NCBI GenBank assembly: GCA_008828725.1
Contig: MEHQ01002060.1
Location: 502,717 to 566,716, forward strand
Source of the DNA: Saccharina japonica
Taxonomy: Eukaryota > Sar > Phaeophyceae > Laminariales > Laminariaceae
Reading direction: 5' to 3'
DNA: 64,000 bases
Shown here: positions 53,801 to 64,000 of the stretch, one piece after another
How positions within the stretch are numbered: the first letter of the stretch is position 1
Layout: each line of letters starts with the position of its first letter
The notes under the pieces: model-generated
Told to the model about the DNA's origin: nothing
What the model saw: only the letters and a program-made list of their open reading frames with translations
Database searches by the model: none
Made by a program: the position numbers and the translations under genes

Positions 53801-54655
53801 CCTTGAAGTGCGCTACCGAAAGCGGCAGCCGAACCTCGCCGACGCTAGCACCAAAACAACCCGATGGAGTACGGCCGCAAGCCTGCAGCAGCACCGTGGA
53901 ACCTTTGGCGGGGCCTCTTCACCAGCTCCAAAGGACAGCAGTCAAACACAAAGACAACCACAACAACTTCTGTTGATAATAACTTCGCATTTCACCGCAT
54001 TTTGCTGGTACTATTGCTGGTATATACGTATCACAGCAGTATGATTTTTGCAGCAACAGCAGCAGCAGTAGACGTTTGAGCAGAAAAATATGGAGAAAAA
54101 TCGAGAGCGCTCACTTGTCCTCAGAAGAATCGCAGATGAAATCTGAGCATTGGCCCATCCAGGCCCAGAAGGTAGGAAGCATCCTCGAGCCTCATGCACA
54201 CATGGAGAGCGCCTACTGGGCACGAAAAGCTGTGCCTAAAAGCTCGAGGAAGCGTGCTTTTGTGCTTTATGACAAACGGGGCAAGAATGCGGGGCCCTCC
54301 TGAAATTCCGAAATTCGAAAAAACTGAATAAAATGCTACGTAGACGACTGCGATTTGACTGCTTGACTGTGACCGCTTCTTATTCTAAACATAGTATAAT
54401 AAGGATCAAAAAGACTCCGTCAGGCTCTTTAGTTCTGAATCAACCATGGACCTTGGACCTGAAACTGTCGAATACTTTCAAAACTCTAGAAAAACTCGAG
54501 AATCGACTAAAACACGACCGTCCACGAACAAAAAACAGCAGTCGATCAACACATGCCGGAGCAAAGCATTCAATTAATGCGCGCTGCCACCGGAGCTCTC
54601 GTGTTGCCTCGCGCACCCTGGGGAAAAAAACAGGAGAGGCAGGCAACGCGCGTGC
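50863..54655. other. region between divergent kinase and WD40 genes; no supported gene
   Basis: A GC-rich block at 51030-51250 is open on both strands (a plus frame with QQHSSAPAQQHSSAQ) but has no splice or domain support. The rest holds a foldback element (52996-53147), two ~68-bp foldback copies (53190-53265, 53668-53735) and a poly(G) run near 51690. A GC-rich 160-bp stretch at 53815-53975 could be an exon but cannot be assigned. Confidence 0.45.
52996..53147. mobile_element. ~150-bp foldback element
   Basis: The arms GGTGTACACCTACG ... TTTTGAGCCATTTGTAGGTA and, inverted, TACCTATAAATGGCTCAAAA ... GTGTAGGTACACC pair over about 45 bp around a GC-rich loop (GTCGGGGCCCTGG). No clear target duplication. 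Confidence 0.7.
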
Positions 54656-57600
54656 ATGGATCTAGACGTGATCGAAGTGCTGACTATCGCTGGCGAGGGG
54701 GCAGGCGCGCAGCACTGGTCTCGAAATGCTACACGGCCTCGGTACTCTTTGCACAAGGACGAGGTCAAGGAAGCCGGCGTCACAACCCGGTTCACATGCT
54801 TCGACGTCGCTGAGCGAGTGGAGGCGGACCATGAGTTGCTATTCGCTGGGCGGGTGAGTCGCTCTATCTCTGAACGTACGGGGTTAGTGGCAGCCATATA
54901 CATAGATAGATGAGCGTGGGCTACTTCTGCTGTGTATACGAGTTACTTCGGGGTATGATTGAACGCAAGCCTTGTGGCTTATTAATAGCTATGATACGTA
55001 CCAGGTATGATAGAATGGTATCTCTTTTTTTCAGTACATGATCCATGACTCCTCACGTACGTCCTTGCCGTTGGCGCCGTTTGGTTGTTCTTGCGCGGAG
55101 GTGAGTGTTGGTTGCGCTACGAGTATGATATTACTAAGTAAACTCTTCTAAAAAGCCTTGGCCTCTATATCTTGTCCACGGTCCATGCCCCCTCCCATGC
55201 GTCCTGTCCGTCGATATCGTCCGTTGACTGCTCTTGCGGTTGGTATGATATGATATGACATGAATACGCGTAACGTTATGCCGTACGCAGAGTAATGGCA
55301 CAGTGGTGCTGTGGCGGATGCTCCCGCGCAATGTGTTTGGTGGGGCGAACAAGAACGACCGTATGGAGGAGGCGCTCGACACTTCCTTACCCCACAAGGG
55401 AGCTGTCACCTGCCTCACGCACACTCCTCCCGGCACGTACGGCTCGCTGGGAGGACCTCTTCTTTTCAGCGGATCAACCGATCATACAATCAAGGTAAGT
55501 GGAATTCTTGGGACTTTACTCGTATACGACGAGTATACATAGCGGGGAAAGTTGACGAGGAGAAGTGACCATTTTAGCATGGAAGGGCCAGTGCGTGATT
55601 GGGGCCCTAATCTTATCACAGCAAGGAGTCGTACGGCGCAGGCCCAACATGATAACACTGCAAACAGATACTCGTGCTCGTATCCTTGTTTGGGTGGGTA
55701 TACTGTGATCAAGTCCCAAAGGGGTTAAAAGTTCAAAAGCTGGGTAAAAAAGTAAAAACTCATATAGTTCGGAGTAGTTTGCAACACCGCCGCACGTGTG
55801 TTTGGCCTGAAAACGGCCTGACATCGGGTACGTGACCCCACGCCGCCCGGCATACCGGTACCGCCACCCATTGCTTTTATTTACCACAGGGACGCGGCCT
55901 GGTCCACCCGCTCCAAGTAGCACCACCTATGCCCTGAACACTATTTACTCTAGTCGTGCCGCCGTGCATGATAACATCCTCTTCTTGAAATGTACGAGTA
56001 CAGCGCGGGACACCTACGTACTGTACGTGAAAAATAAACGGGAAAACTGGTTGAGGCCGGATTTCTTGTCTGAGAATGGGTGCGTTGTACACAAACTTCA
56101 GTACAACGACTCCCGAATTTCTTGTTTTTTTTGTGTATCTCCCAAATCTCAATCTGCCTTGCATTTTCGCTTGTTTTCTTAGTACGAAGTATGATAATAG
56201 GTTTCCTGTACCCTGAACATACATCATAGCAACATATGTTTTCGCCCTTCTCCGTACGTATATCGTATAGACAATCGTCAACCACTGACTGGTGAATATA
56301 TGCTTTCTACGAGGAGTTTGCTCTCTCTGCATGATCAGCCCCCCCCGCGCGGTATAATACTTATATCCGGTACTCGTTCGTTTCAATCGGCCGGCGTCTC
56401 CCGTGCATCAAGGTGTGGAACGCTTGGGCCGGTCCTCCGTTCAAAGAGATCTGCCTTCAGACGATGGCAGAGCACAGGGGGGGCGTCACCGCGCTGTCGT
56501 TTGCCGGCGACGCCACTCTTATCTCCACCTCCAGGGATGGGAGCGTAAGATTGTGGCGGCCGCAGCGGGGCCGAAGACTGCTGCGGTATCCTTTCTTCTG
56601 CTGCGTCAAGCGCTTGTCAGTGAACTCCTTCGTGAGAGGGGTTGCATCGCGGCAAGGCGGTGAGATAACTCCGCATGTCCGACAGATCATCCACAGACAG
56701 ATCATCTAATAGATCATCTAGGTATTAACCTACTGTAGACCATGCAGGTGATATGGCTCCCACCCGGCAGAGTGAGGTACGACATAGATAATACAGATCA
56801 GGCATCTATCTGCCAGGAACGGTCTAGATTGTCAAGTGGGAATGATCTATATGATCTATCTGTGGATGATCTGTCCTAGGTGTGGATAATTCCCGATAAC
56901 AGTAGTTTTTACGACTCGGCCCAGCTTGGACAAAAAAAATGTAGGCCACACTAAGTCCTCAGTACGTATTCATTTTCCGATAAACTTCCACACGTCCGAC
57001 AGATCATGATTTATCTACAGCAGATCATCTAGTTCCTCGCCTGCCTTTGTGAGAGGCTGTGCAGGATCTGATCATGATCTGCATAGCACAGATAGATCTA
57101 ACCCAGGAGAAATGTGCTAGATCATGCAGATTGGACAGCTCCCACCCGGCAACATGAGCTAGATCATACAAATATACAGATCATACAATGTCGGGAATAA
57201 GTGTACCTTGAATGATCTGTACAGATCATGAAATGGGAAGGATCTATATGATATGTCCGAGGTGGGGAGAATTCCCAAAAACAATACACAGTAGTACGTG
57301 GTGGTTGCGAATTGACCTTACTTGGACAAAATGGTTGACAGTCGACATTAATTACAGTAATTTATCTTAACATCTTCATTTTCCGAGAATTTTCCCAAGT
57401 CGTATGCGTTATTGAAGCCAAAAGCATAAATCAACCATATTTTCGAAGTTGGGCAAACGTCTACACAGCCCTCAGAATTCCCATGGTTCGCGAGAAGTGT
57501 ATGCTCTCCCGTCGATGGTCAGTTACAGCAGTAGTTGATACCCTTCGACTCTAAAGAAAACTTCGGACAGATCACCTTTCCCCACTGCATGATCTACATA

Positions 57601-60600
57601 TTTTCAGGGGAAACATATTCCTGATATGTGTGATCGGTATGATCTGTATGATCTACATGATCTATAGCTCATAATGTGGCCGGGTGAGAGCCGTCTAATC
57701 TGCATGATCTACTACGGTACAGTAGCACATATCTCCTGAGTTGAATCTGTCCTACTGTACGTACAAACATTATCCTGCACAACATGTCATAGCGGCAGGT
57801 TAGGACGTATGAAGTATATTATCTACAGTTAGTAGATCATGATGTTGTCCCATGCGCTAGCTCTGCATAGCCCAACCGCAACAGCTTGGTGTACTTGATA
57901 GCTTGATTGACCTGTCGTTTCCTGCTACTCCTATAGTCGATGTTCGGAACCTTGTAGAGTCAGGGCAAGCTGCGGGCTCCGCGGATGTGTGGGCGACAAG
58001 AGCGCTTGCTTGTTGCGGCCGGCAAGGAGTGGACACCTACTGTAGATGATTCACAGTAGATCATTATCTATCTGTAGATCGTTATCGATAGGTAGATCAT
58101 GATCTGTCCGATTTGAATTATTCATAGATTGGGTGGGGGATTGGTTAACCTTTTACCAGTAGCCCAACGAACTAATTAATGCCTTAACAAATGGCGTCGT
58201 CGGCAGGACATGGGTTGTTGTAGTGGTCGTAAGTTCGAATCTCACGACCACCATGAAAACGATTTTGAAAGAAAAGCGGATTTCCTCATGTCAAGAATCT
58301 GATAAACTCTCCCTGTGGGGGATTTCTTGGAGAAGTTGTTGAGTACATTCTGCGTCAGACCCGCCGGTAAATATTTGGGCATGTCGCTGCTGTCGTGGCA
58401 AGGTAATTACCAGCTTCCCATGCCCATACCATTACGATGTTCCGACCACAACAGCGAGGGTGTACTTGGGTGTACTTGACCTGTCGTTTCCACGTACGTG
58501 CGACGTTCGGAACCCGGGACCAGGTCAGAGTACGGCTTCCGTCGATGTGTGGCCGACAACGGCGGTCGTTGCGGGCGGTGAGGAGTGGACGCTCTATTGC
58601 GGCGACAGCGACGGAACGGTGTCTGTTTTTCACCGCACGTCCACCTTTCTGGGGGAGCGCGTGCCTGCCTCGGGGACGAGATCAGACAGCCTCGTCATGG
58701 AGCAGTGAGTTTATCCTAGATTGGTCTGGTCTGCCGTCCAATATTATACGTCTATTCAAGTAGCGTTTGTTTCGGTGCCATGAGCATGTAACACTGCTGC
58801 CCTTTTTTTGTGGCATCAGCGTGTAATGAGGGGGAGAAGAAAAGACGCCCATGACCACCACGGCTTTGCTCGGAACGCCGTTGACGGTGAAAACCTCAAG
58901 CGAGCTGAACCGGAAAGCAAAAGAGAGACGCTTGAGAAAATAACACGACACGCCACTACATAGCACAACCTCTTCCATCTTTAAGATGCACCATCTTTAA
59001 CCCTTACAGGACTGGAGTCCCATTTTCGGGACAAATTACTTAGAATTTGAGTGGTTTGTCCCCGAAACGGGACTGCAGTCTTAAAAGGGTTAATATGCAC
59101 TTTTCGTACCCAGGCCGTCCTGCAAGCTCGAAGCGCACCAGCCTCCGTGTACGTATGTAGCAAGCGCAGAGCTAGAGCAGTACCAGGTAGTTTTTGTGTT
59201 TGAGGGGTCAGGGGTTTCCCTCGCTTTCATGGCTCAATGCCGCAAATGTCTTGTCCGCCGCTTCTGTATTATATTGTTCTCCCCCTTTAGCGACATTAAT
59301 TCATCCACACTACGTAGCTCAAGTAGTTCATAAATGAATTCCATCCACCCCCATCCACACTGTGGGGAACCTCTATATATTAGCGGTGAAGAGTTGGTGA
59401 TACATACTTCAGCCGTATCTATGAACGCGTGTCTGTAGCTCCCCACCGTTGGTGATCTCCAACCCAAAGAAACCCGTGCACACGTCGGACAGATCAGATG
59501 GATCATCTACAGATAGATCATACAGATCATCTACATATATATCATCTAGACCGTCTAGATCCTAGCCTGCCGTTACGAGAAGCTGTGCAGGATCTGTTAA
59601 TAGTACAGATCCAACCCAGGAAACGTACCCTACAGCAGTAGACAGACCATGCAGATTATACGATACAGCTCCCACCCGACAATACGAGCTAGCTCATACA
59701 GATTACAATATCTAGCGTGAAATATGCGAATCATTAAGCGGGGACCGATGATCTGCACTGATGATCAATGATCTGTACCGATGATCTGTACCTACAATAT
59801 ATTGCAGGCTGACAGACTACGAGGTAGCCCTGCGGAGGAGATGGAGCCATCTCCACAGCCTTGCCATCACTGCCCTTTCGCTCGTTCCAGAGCACAATTT
59901 TCTTCTCAGCATAGGCAACGATGGGGCATGCCGGGTGCTCGACTACCTCAAGGTGCGCACTCTCTGTTGTACCAATTGTACCTTAGCCAAGGCAACGCGC
60001 GTTCAACACGGAGTGTGTACTCTGTAGAAAAAATAACTGGATATACACCATATACTTATCCGCTCAGCTACGGAGCAGACTCTTGATTGCCTCAAGGTAC
60101 ATACCGGTTTACGTTAGCCTAGGGATTGTGCAGCTATATACACCGTAGACTTATCCACCAAAGTAGCAGAGTTTCGATTACCTCAAGGCGACGACTGTAA
60201 CCTAGCCAAGGCACTATCATGGATTTATTATACGTGAATTACAGTATTAATACTAATGCTGTGTTATCTTTACCGGTGTCTGTACGGTGGGTCATTGGGG
60301 TAAGCGCGCGAGGCGTCGAACCAACAGAACACTCACGTCGTTGCCGTCGTTGTTGGTTGCAGTCGGTATTTGTCGTCGGTATTGTCGTCGCCATTGTCGT
60401 CGCCATTGTCGTCGCCATTGCCGTCGGTAGTGCCGTCGGTAGTGCTGTCGGTATTGCCGTCAGTGTGTCTATTGTCTAATATCTATTGTCTATTTATAAA
60501 CGGTGCCCTGTGTTGTAGTTATGTCTTGAAGCCTTACCTTGTCGAGTAATGAAGAATTATGGCTCTGGCACACCAGCGCCTTTTTCTAGGGGAGAGAGAG

Positions 60601-63600
60601 TTGCTGCCGACTTACCTCGGAATCAGTGTGTCCGGATGGACTATATACACCGTTTTGCGCTTCTCGCTGCTTTTGACGTTTTGCAGCAAAATTGGATATT
60701 TCCTGCTGGTAGACGGGGAGTTTTACCCTCTGTTTATCCGTTGGATTCGTGATATCCGTTGGATTCGTGATATCCGTTGGATTCGTGATATCCGTTGGAT
60801 TCGTGATATCCGTTGGATTCGTGATATCCGTTGGATTCGTGGCATCCGTTGGATTCGTGGTTAGTGTCTATCCGTTGGATTCGTGATATCCGTTGGATTC
60901 GTGGCATCCGTTGGATTCGTGGTTAGTGTCTATCCGTTGGATTCGTGATATCCGTTGGATTCGTGGTACCCGTTGAGTTCGTGGATAGTGTTTATCCGTT
61001 GGATTTCGTGACATCCGTTGGATTCGCGGTTATTATCTAAAAGGTTAACTCTTGCCGAAAACGGCGTTTACCCTTTTCAACGTGGTGGCGTTTCACGGTC
61101 GGACTTGTCAGGGCAGCACGTTCATCACCATTCGCGTCGACGGCCACCACCTCTTCACCTCCGTCGCCTGGGACCTCGCCCACGAGCAGCTCGTCATAGC
61201 GGATGCTTCCGGCGTCGTTCAAGTGTGGAACACCTACACTGAATCGGTGCGTGCGCGTCCAGTATATAGGCGGGGCATCAAATACCAAACTACGCTATTA
61301 ATATTTATACTTACGTAGGAGGTCGCGGTTAGACGGCTTGACTGACCGCCCCCTACACTAAAACTATATGATACGCCGTAGGAGACCGCGGTTTGACCGC
61401 TTGATTGACCGTCTCCCCTACACTGAAACTACATAGATGCTACGTAGAAGACTGCGGTTTGACCGCTTGACTGACCGCTTGACTGACCGTTTGACTGACC
61501 GCCCCCTACACTAAAACTATGTACATGACACGTTGTTGACCGCGGTTTGACCGCTTGACTGACCGCCCCCTACACTAAAACTATATATATATGGCACGTA
61601 GTTGACCGCGGTTTGACCGCTTGACTGACCGCCCCCTACACTAAAACTATATAGATGACACGTAGTTGACCGCGGTTTGACCCCTTTATTGACCGCCTCC
61701 TACACTAAAGCTATGTTGATATTTCATAGAAGGCCGTGGTTTGACCTCTTGGCTGACCGCCCCCCCCCACGCTACTCGTAGTGTTAATAATGTAGATGCT
61801 ATGCTGGAGACGGATGTTTGACCGCTTGACTGACCGCCCCCTACACTAGAACTAGTATATTACGGACAAAAGAGACCGCCTTGACGCGTCGAAAAAGGTC
61901 GGTCTCCTGTCATAGTTGTCTGTCACCGTTTCTACGTTAGCAACTATTACTATTTTATTAGCATACAAAGTATTTAATAGTAGACAAACGATATTAATAT
62001 TACGTCGTATTCTTCTCATTGTTGTTATAATGTTTGCCATCCGATACTGTGCTTATTCATCTTTACGAATGTTTGTTCACGTATATTAATGTTTATTTAT
62101 TGTTTAGTAATGTTTGTTAATGTTTATTACCACTCCGTCCCGAATGATAAGCACATTTTATACATTATTATTCAATAAAAACATTGCGTATATTTCGGTA
62201 GATACTTTATGTTTGCCTTCATTGTCGGTCACCCAGAAAGGAAAAAAAAAAGGCGAGGGCGACCAAAAAAGGAAATGTACGCCACCAGCCAGGTCTTGAA
62301 TCGAATATTACTGTTGACAGTTTCTTCAATACAACTATTTTTCATTTTACCAAGCTGCCAAAATAAATCGTTGATGCAAATATTCTCCATGTCATTTCGC
62401 CCGTGTGTTTGGACGCAGCTTCTGCTGAAAGAGAAAGTGGCCGAGGCCGTCACGGCTACCGGCCCGCGAAAAGGGTGTCCGTCCAAGGCGCTGCAGGGTT
62501 TCCATTCATCCAAGACGGAAGGCGTGCTTTACGGCATGTCTCCTGCCGAGGGCTGCTTCTTCCGATGGAAGATGGTGTGTATCATACGCGTATATATGTG
62601 ATGTATGCGCTGTATGTGCTGTATGTGATGTATGTGATGTATGCGCTGTATGTGATGTATGTGCTGTATGCGCTGTATGTGCTGTATGCGCTGTATTACT
62701 ATACGGTAGTATTCGCGGTAGCATAAGGGGGGTTCGTAGTCTAATGCTGTATCCTTCGTTTCCGCCCCCGACACAAACCCAGGTAAAAACCGAAGGCTAT
62801 GTCTTGCTGGGGCAGCACGAAAGCGCCATTTTAGGTCTGGGGTTCCAGGGAACAGCCTTCGTGGGGCAAAGGCCCACCGCGGGGAACACCGACCACGCTC
62901 TGGCGGCTGGCGACAACAAAACGGCGGAGCACTCGTCGAAGACCAATGCCACGGTAGGGGAGGGGTGGTGCCTTATAGGGGTACATAGTGCCTTATAGGG
63001 GTACACAATACCTTATAGGGGTACACAATACCTTATAGGGGTGGTGCCTCGTAAGGGTGGTGCCTTGTAAGGGTGGTGCCTTGTAAGGGCGGTGGCTTAT
63101 TTTCTGAGATCCTCACATGAGGAGCGTAATGTCTCACCCGCACAATGACTTTGAAGAGAAGCTCATGTTTGGTTTACCAAGCACACTATACTATTACGGT
63201 TCCCCTGATCTACCATGTGCACCTCATTTGAGAGGTGTGACATCATTTCTTCTAAGAATCCTAAGAACGTTCCCATATGTATGCGTATGGACTCAATCAC
63301 GATACAAATAGTCGGTCAGAAAATTATTGGCCCAAAAAAGCGGCTGTCTAAAGTATCATACTTTAATGAGCGGTAGTTGATCACTTGAGGAGTATACTAA
63401 TAGCCAGTCACGAAAATATTGACCCAAGAAAGCGGTGCCCCTATTCACCTTGGCATTGCTAACAGCACCTAACAGCAACAACTTTGCGTAAAAAAACACG
63501 ACACACAGGCTCGAGAAACAGCTACTACTACTACCGATACCCTCGCGACGGCTGCGATGGCACTAGCTCGCGAGGGAACGCCTCTAACCCAGCTTGATCG

Positions 63601-63836
63601 CGAACGGACACCCCTAACACGGAGTCGAGCGAGTGAAAGGGGGACGAACAAGGACAAGGGGGGCGCGGAGGAGGAGACCGGGCTGTTCGGGCTGGTGCTG
63701 CTGTCGGCCAGCATGGACGGTTCCGTCAGAGCCTGGGAGACCCTCGGGAAGAGCGAGAAGTACTGCATGCGGCACCCCGCGAGCGAGGAGGTGACGACCA
63801 TGCTTGTGCTTCCGGGAGGGTCTGTCCTAGTCACCG
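54656..63836 (+). CDS. WD40-repeat protein (10 exons, 3' end beyond the window)
   Basis: Exons: 54656-54853, 55035-55100, 55291-55494, 56413-56659, 58455-58704, 59808-59952, 61112-61246, 62419-62574, 62783-62953, 63509-63836. All junctions agree in phase, giving about 633 residues so far, and the last donor (ACCG/GTGAGA) shows that it continues. WD40 blades are clear: SNGTVVLWRM, GSTDHTIK|VWN (split by an intron), STSRDGSVRLWRP, GDSDGTVSVF, IGNDGACRVLD, ADASGVVQVWN, SASMDGSVRAWE. A Thr/Ala/Arg-rich insert precedes the last blade. The start is the ATG at 54656; earlier exons cannot be excluded. Such propellers are scaffolds for protein complexes; the partner is not evident. The long divergent blades would suit a ciliary or other large WDR protein, but that is a guess. 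Confidence 0.87.
56674..56885. mobile_element. GATC-rich inverted-repeat element
   Basis: CATGTCCGACAGATCATC to GATGATCTGTCCTAGGTGTGG. The interior landmarks are GCTCCCACCCGGCAGAGTGA (56755) and GTCAAGTGGGAATGATCTA. It begins 14 bases after the donor of WD40 exon 4. Confidence 0.78.
56988..57267. mobile_element. GATC-rich inverted-repeat element
   Basis: CCACACGTCCGACAGATCAT to ATATGTCCGAGGTGGGG, with CTCGCCTGCC, GTGCAGGATCTGATCATGAT and CCCGGCAACATGAGCTAGAT inside. This is one of the best preserved copies. Confidence 0.82.
57561..57862. mobile_element. GATC-rich element, inverted orientation
   Basis: It begins CTTCGGACAGATCACC and contains GTGGCCGGGTGAGAGC (57675), ATATCTCCTGAGTTGAATC (57730) and AGCGGCAGGTTAGG (57791). 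It ends in GTAGATCATGATGTTGTCC. Confidence 0.7.
57870..58036 (+). pseudogene. decayed duplicate of WD40 exon 5
   Basis: CAACCGCAACAGCTTGGTGTACTTG ... GACCTGTCGTTTCC ... GATGTTCGGAACC ... TCCGCGGATGTGTGGGCGAC ... GGCAAGGAGTGGAC parallels 58446-58590 of the functional exon in order and spacing. It carries indels and a broken frame, so it is a dead copy about 570 bp upstream of the live exon. GATC-rich and SINE-like elements lie between the two. Confidence 0.8.
58150..58305 (+). mobile_element. tRNA-derived SINE-like element, copy 2
   Basis: TAGCCCAACGA (A-box-like, 58160-58170) and AGTTCGAATCTC (B box, 58232-58243), then CACGACCACCATGAAAACGA and CATGTCAAGAATCTGA. The order matches 14058-13905 on the minus strand. 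It sits between the dead and live copies of WD40 exon 5. Confidence 0.75.
59001..59089. mobile_element. 89-bp TTAA-flanked palindromic element (piggyBac-like MITE), copy 3
   Basis: TTAA at 58997-59000 and 59090-59093. CCCTTACAGGACTGGAGTCC ... GGACTGCAGTCTTAAAAGGG. The length is the same as copies 1 and 2, and the ends are near-identical to copy 2. Confidence 0.85.
59478..59795. mobile_element. GATC-rich element abutting a splice acceptor
   Basis: It starts GCACACGTCGGACAGATCAG and has CCTGCCGTTACGAGAAGCTG, GATCCAACCCAGGAAACGTA and CCCACCCGACAATACGAGC inside. It ends in repeated GATGATCTGTACC only about 12 bases before the acceptor of WD40 exon 6 (59808). Confidence 0.72.
59941..60200 (+). 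repeat. two decayed tandem copies of the WD40 exon-6 donor
   Basis: The live boundary is GACTACCTCAAG/GTGCGC (59941). GATTGCCTCAAGGTACAT (60086) and GATTACCTCAAGGCGACG (60176) repeat it, each followed at a similar distance by TTAGCCAAGGC-like sequence (59980, 60110, 60200). Units of ~90-145 bp carry the end of the exon into the intron. Confidence 0.72.
60735..61025. repeat. 18-bp minisatellite (ATCCGTTGGATTCGTGAT)
   Basis: About 15 units, in two higher-order blocks that also contain GGTTAGTGTCT, in the intron ending at WD40 exon 7. The unit is a multiple of three and creates a spurious RWIRDI repeat frame. Confidence 0.92.
61318..61850. repeat. ~65-bp tandem repeat
   Basis: About eight units of GACCGCGGTTTGACCGCTTG, ACTGACCGCCCCCTACACTA and AAACTATATAGATGACACGT follow the donor of WD40 exon 7. 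The sub-repeat GACCGCTTGACT is itself multiplied at 61465-61500. Confidence 0.9.
62595..62700. repeat. 9-bp repeat (TGTATGTGA / TGTATGCGC)
   Basis: Tandem GATGTATGTGCTGTATGCGC units start about 20 bases past the donor of WD40 exon 8. They are open in several frames and were rejected as coding. Confidence 0.88.
62962..63095. repeat. ~21-bp minisatellite at a splice donor
   Basis: Units of GGTGCCTTATAGGGGTACAC and GGTGCCTTGTAAGG begin about 10 bases after the donor of WD40 exon 9 (62953/62954). Confidence 0.88.
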
Positions 63837-63860
63837 GTGAGAAGAACGAAGAGTACCGTA

Positions 63861-64000
63861 TGTGACACTGTATACCACACCCCCTCTGATGAATTTCAAC
63901 GCCGATTTTCTCGACGAAGGGTCGAGTGCAACCGGCGAGCGACCAGTCTATGGAAATATGTCGACGAGATGCCCCGAAAGCCACCTTTTTCGTTGTCTGT
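63861..64000. mobile_element. TA-flanked inverted-repeat MITE, second copy (cut by the window end)
   Basis: TGTGACACTGTATACCACAC followed by GATGAATTTCAACGCCGATT matches 35204-35345 with scattered differences. It lies about 25 bases after the donor of the last visible WD40 exon. Confidence 0.8.

Noticed and set aside
62580-62726. Repeat-rich plus frame (MYALYVLYVMYV)
   Set aside because: It translates a 9-bp intronic microsatellite directly after a WD40 splice donor.

Overview
The window is nuclear DNA of an intron-rich eukaryote, not a prokaryote or organelle. Every gene I could assemble is split by GT-AG introns (one GC-AG candidate) of about 0.1 to 5.8 kb. The coding sequences are GC-rich with Ser/Gly/Gln low-complexity stretches, and the rest is dense with short dispersed repeats, minisatellites and long G/C homopolymers. 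Plant-type leucine-rich repeats fused to stramenopile-looking proteins, together with telomere-like CACCCTAA satellites, fit a heterokont alga. A brown alga such as Ectocarpus or a relative is my best guess, but this is inference and no single marker proves it.

Layout: (1) 1-4364: a possible 3' end of an upstream gene, then a plus-strand PRKRIP1/C114 (DUF1168) splicing-associated protein whose N-terminal exon I could not find. (2) 31063-7424, minus: twelve exons that join in matching phase into a protein of about 1,811 residues. It has a ~617-residue disordered N-terminus with a polyQ tract, about 23 plant-type LRRs and a multi-pass membrane C-terminus. Its largest intron (9050-14861) holds telomere-like arrays, an N gap at 10926 and a ~1.5 kb sequence present twice. 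(3) 32123-33439, plus: a single-exon protein with two STI1-like modules, divergent from the LRR gene across ~1.06 kb. (4) 49137-39053, minus: eight exons of a complete CAMK-type Ser/Thr kinase domain plus a basic C-terminal tail, with a possible first exon at 50862-50688. (5) 54656 to the right edge, plus: ten exons of a WD40 beta-propeller protein that continues beyond the window.

Non-coding sequence is a zoo of non-autonomous elements. I see a hAT-like family built of CGACC pentamers (one copy with a perfect 8-bp target duplication), ~89-bp elements flanked by TTAA (piggyBac-like), two TA-flanked inverted-repeat elements (one nested inside another family), a GATC-rich inverted-repeat family, a ~68-bp foldback family, tRNA-derived SINE-like copies, an A-tailed family and a C-tailed family. 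I saw no transposase or reverse transcriptase gene, so these must be mobilised from elsewhere, if at all.

The two most unusual observations are the architecture of the LRR-membrane protein, and a recurring pattern in which short pieces of an exon plus its splice boundary are tandemly duplicated into the adjacent intron. The second pattern is seen in four genes, giving decoy acceptors, decoy donors and one decayed whole exon. The genes do not form an obvious pathway; they are unrelated neighbours.
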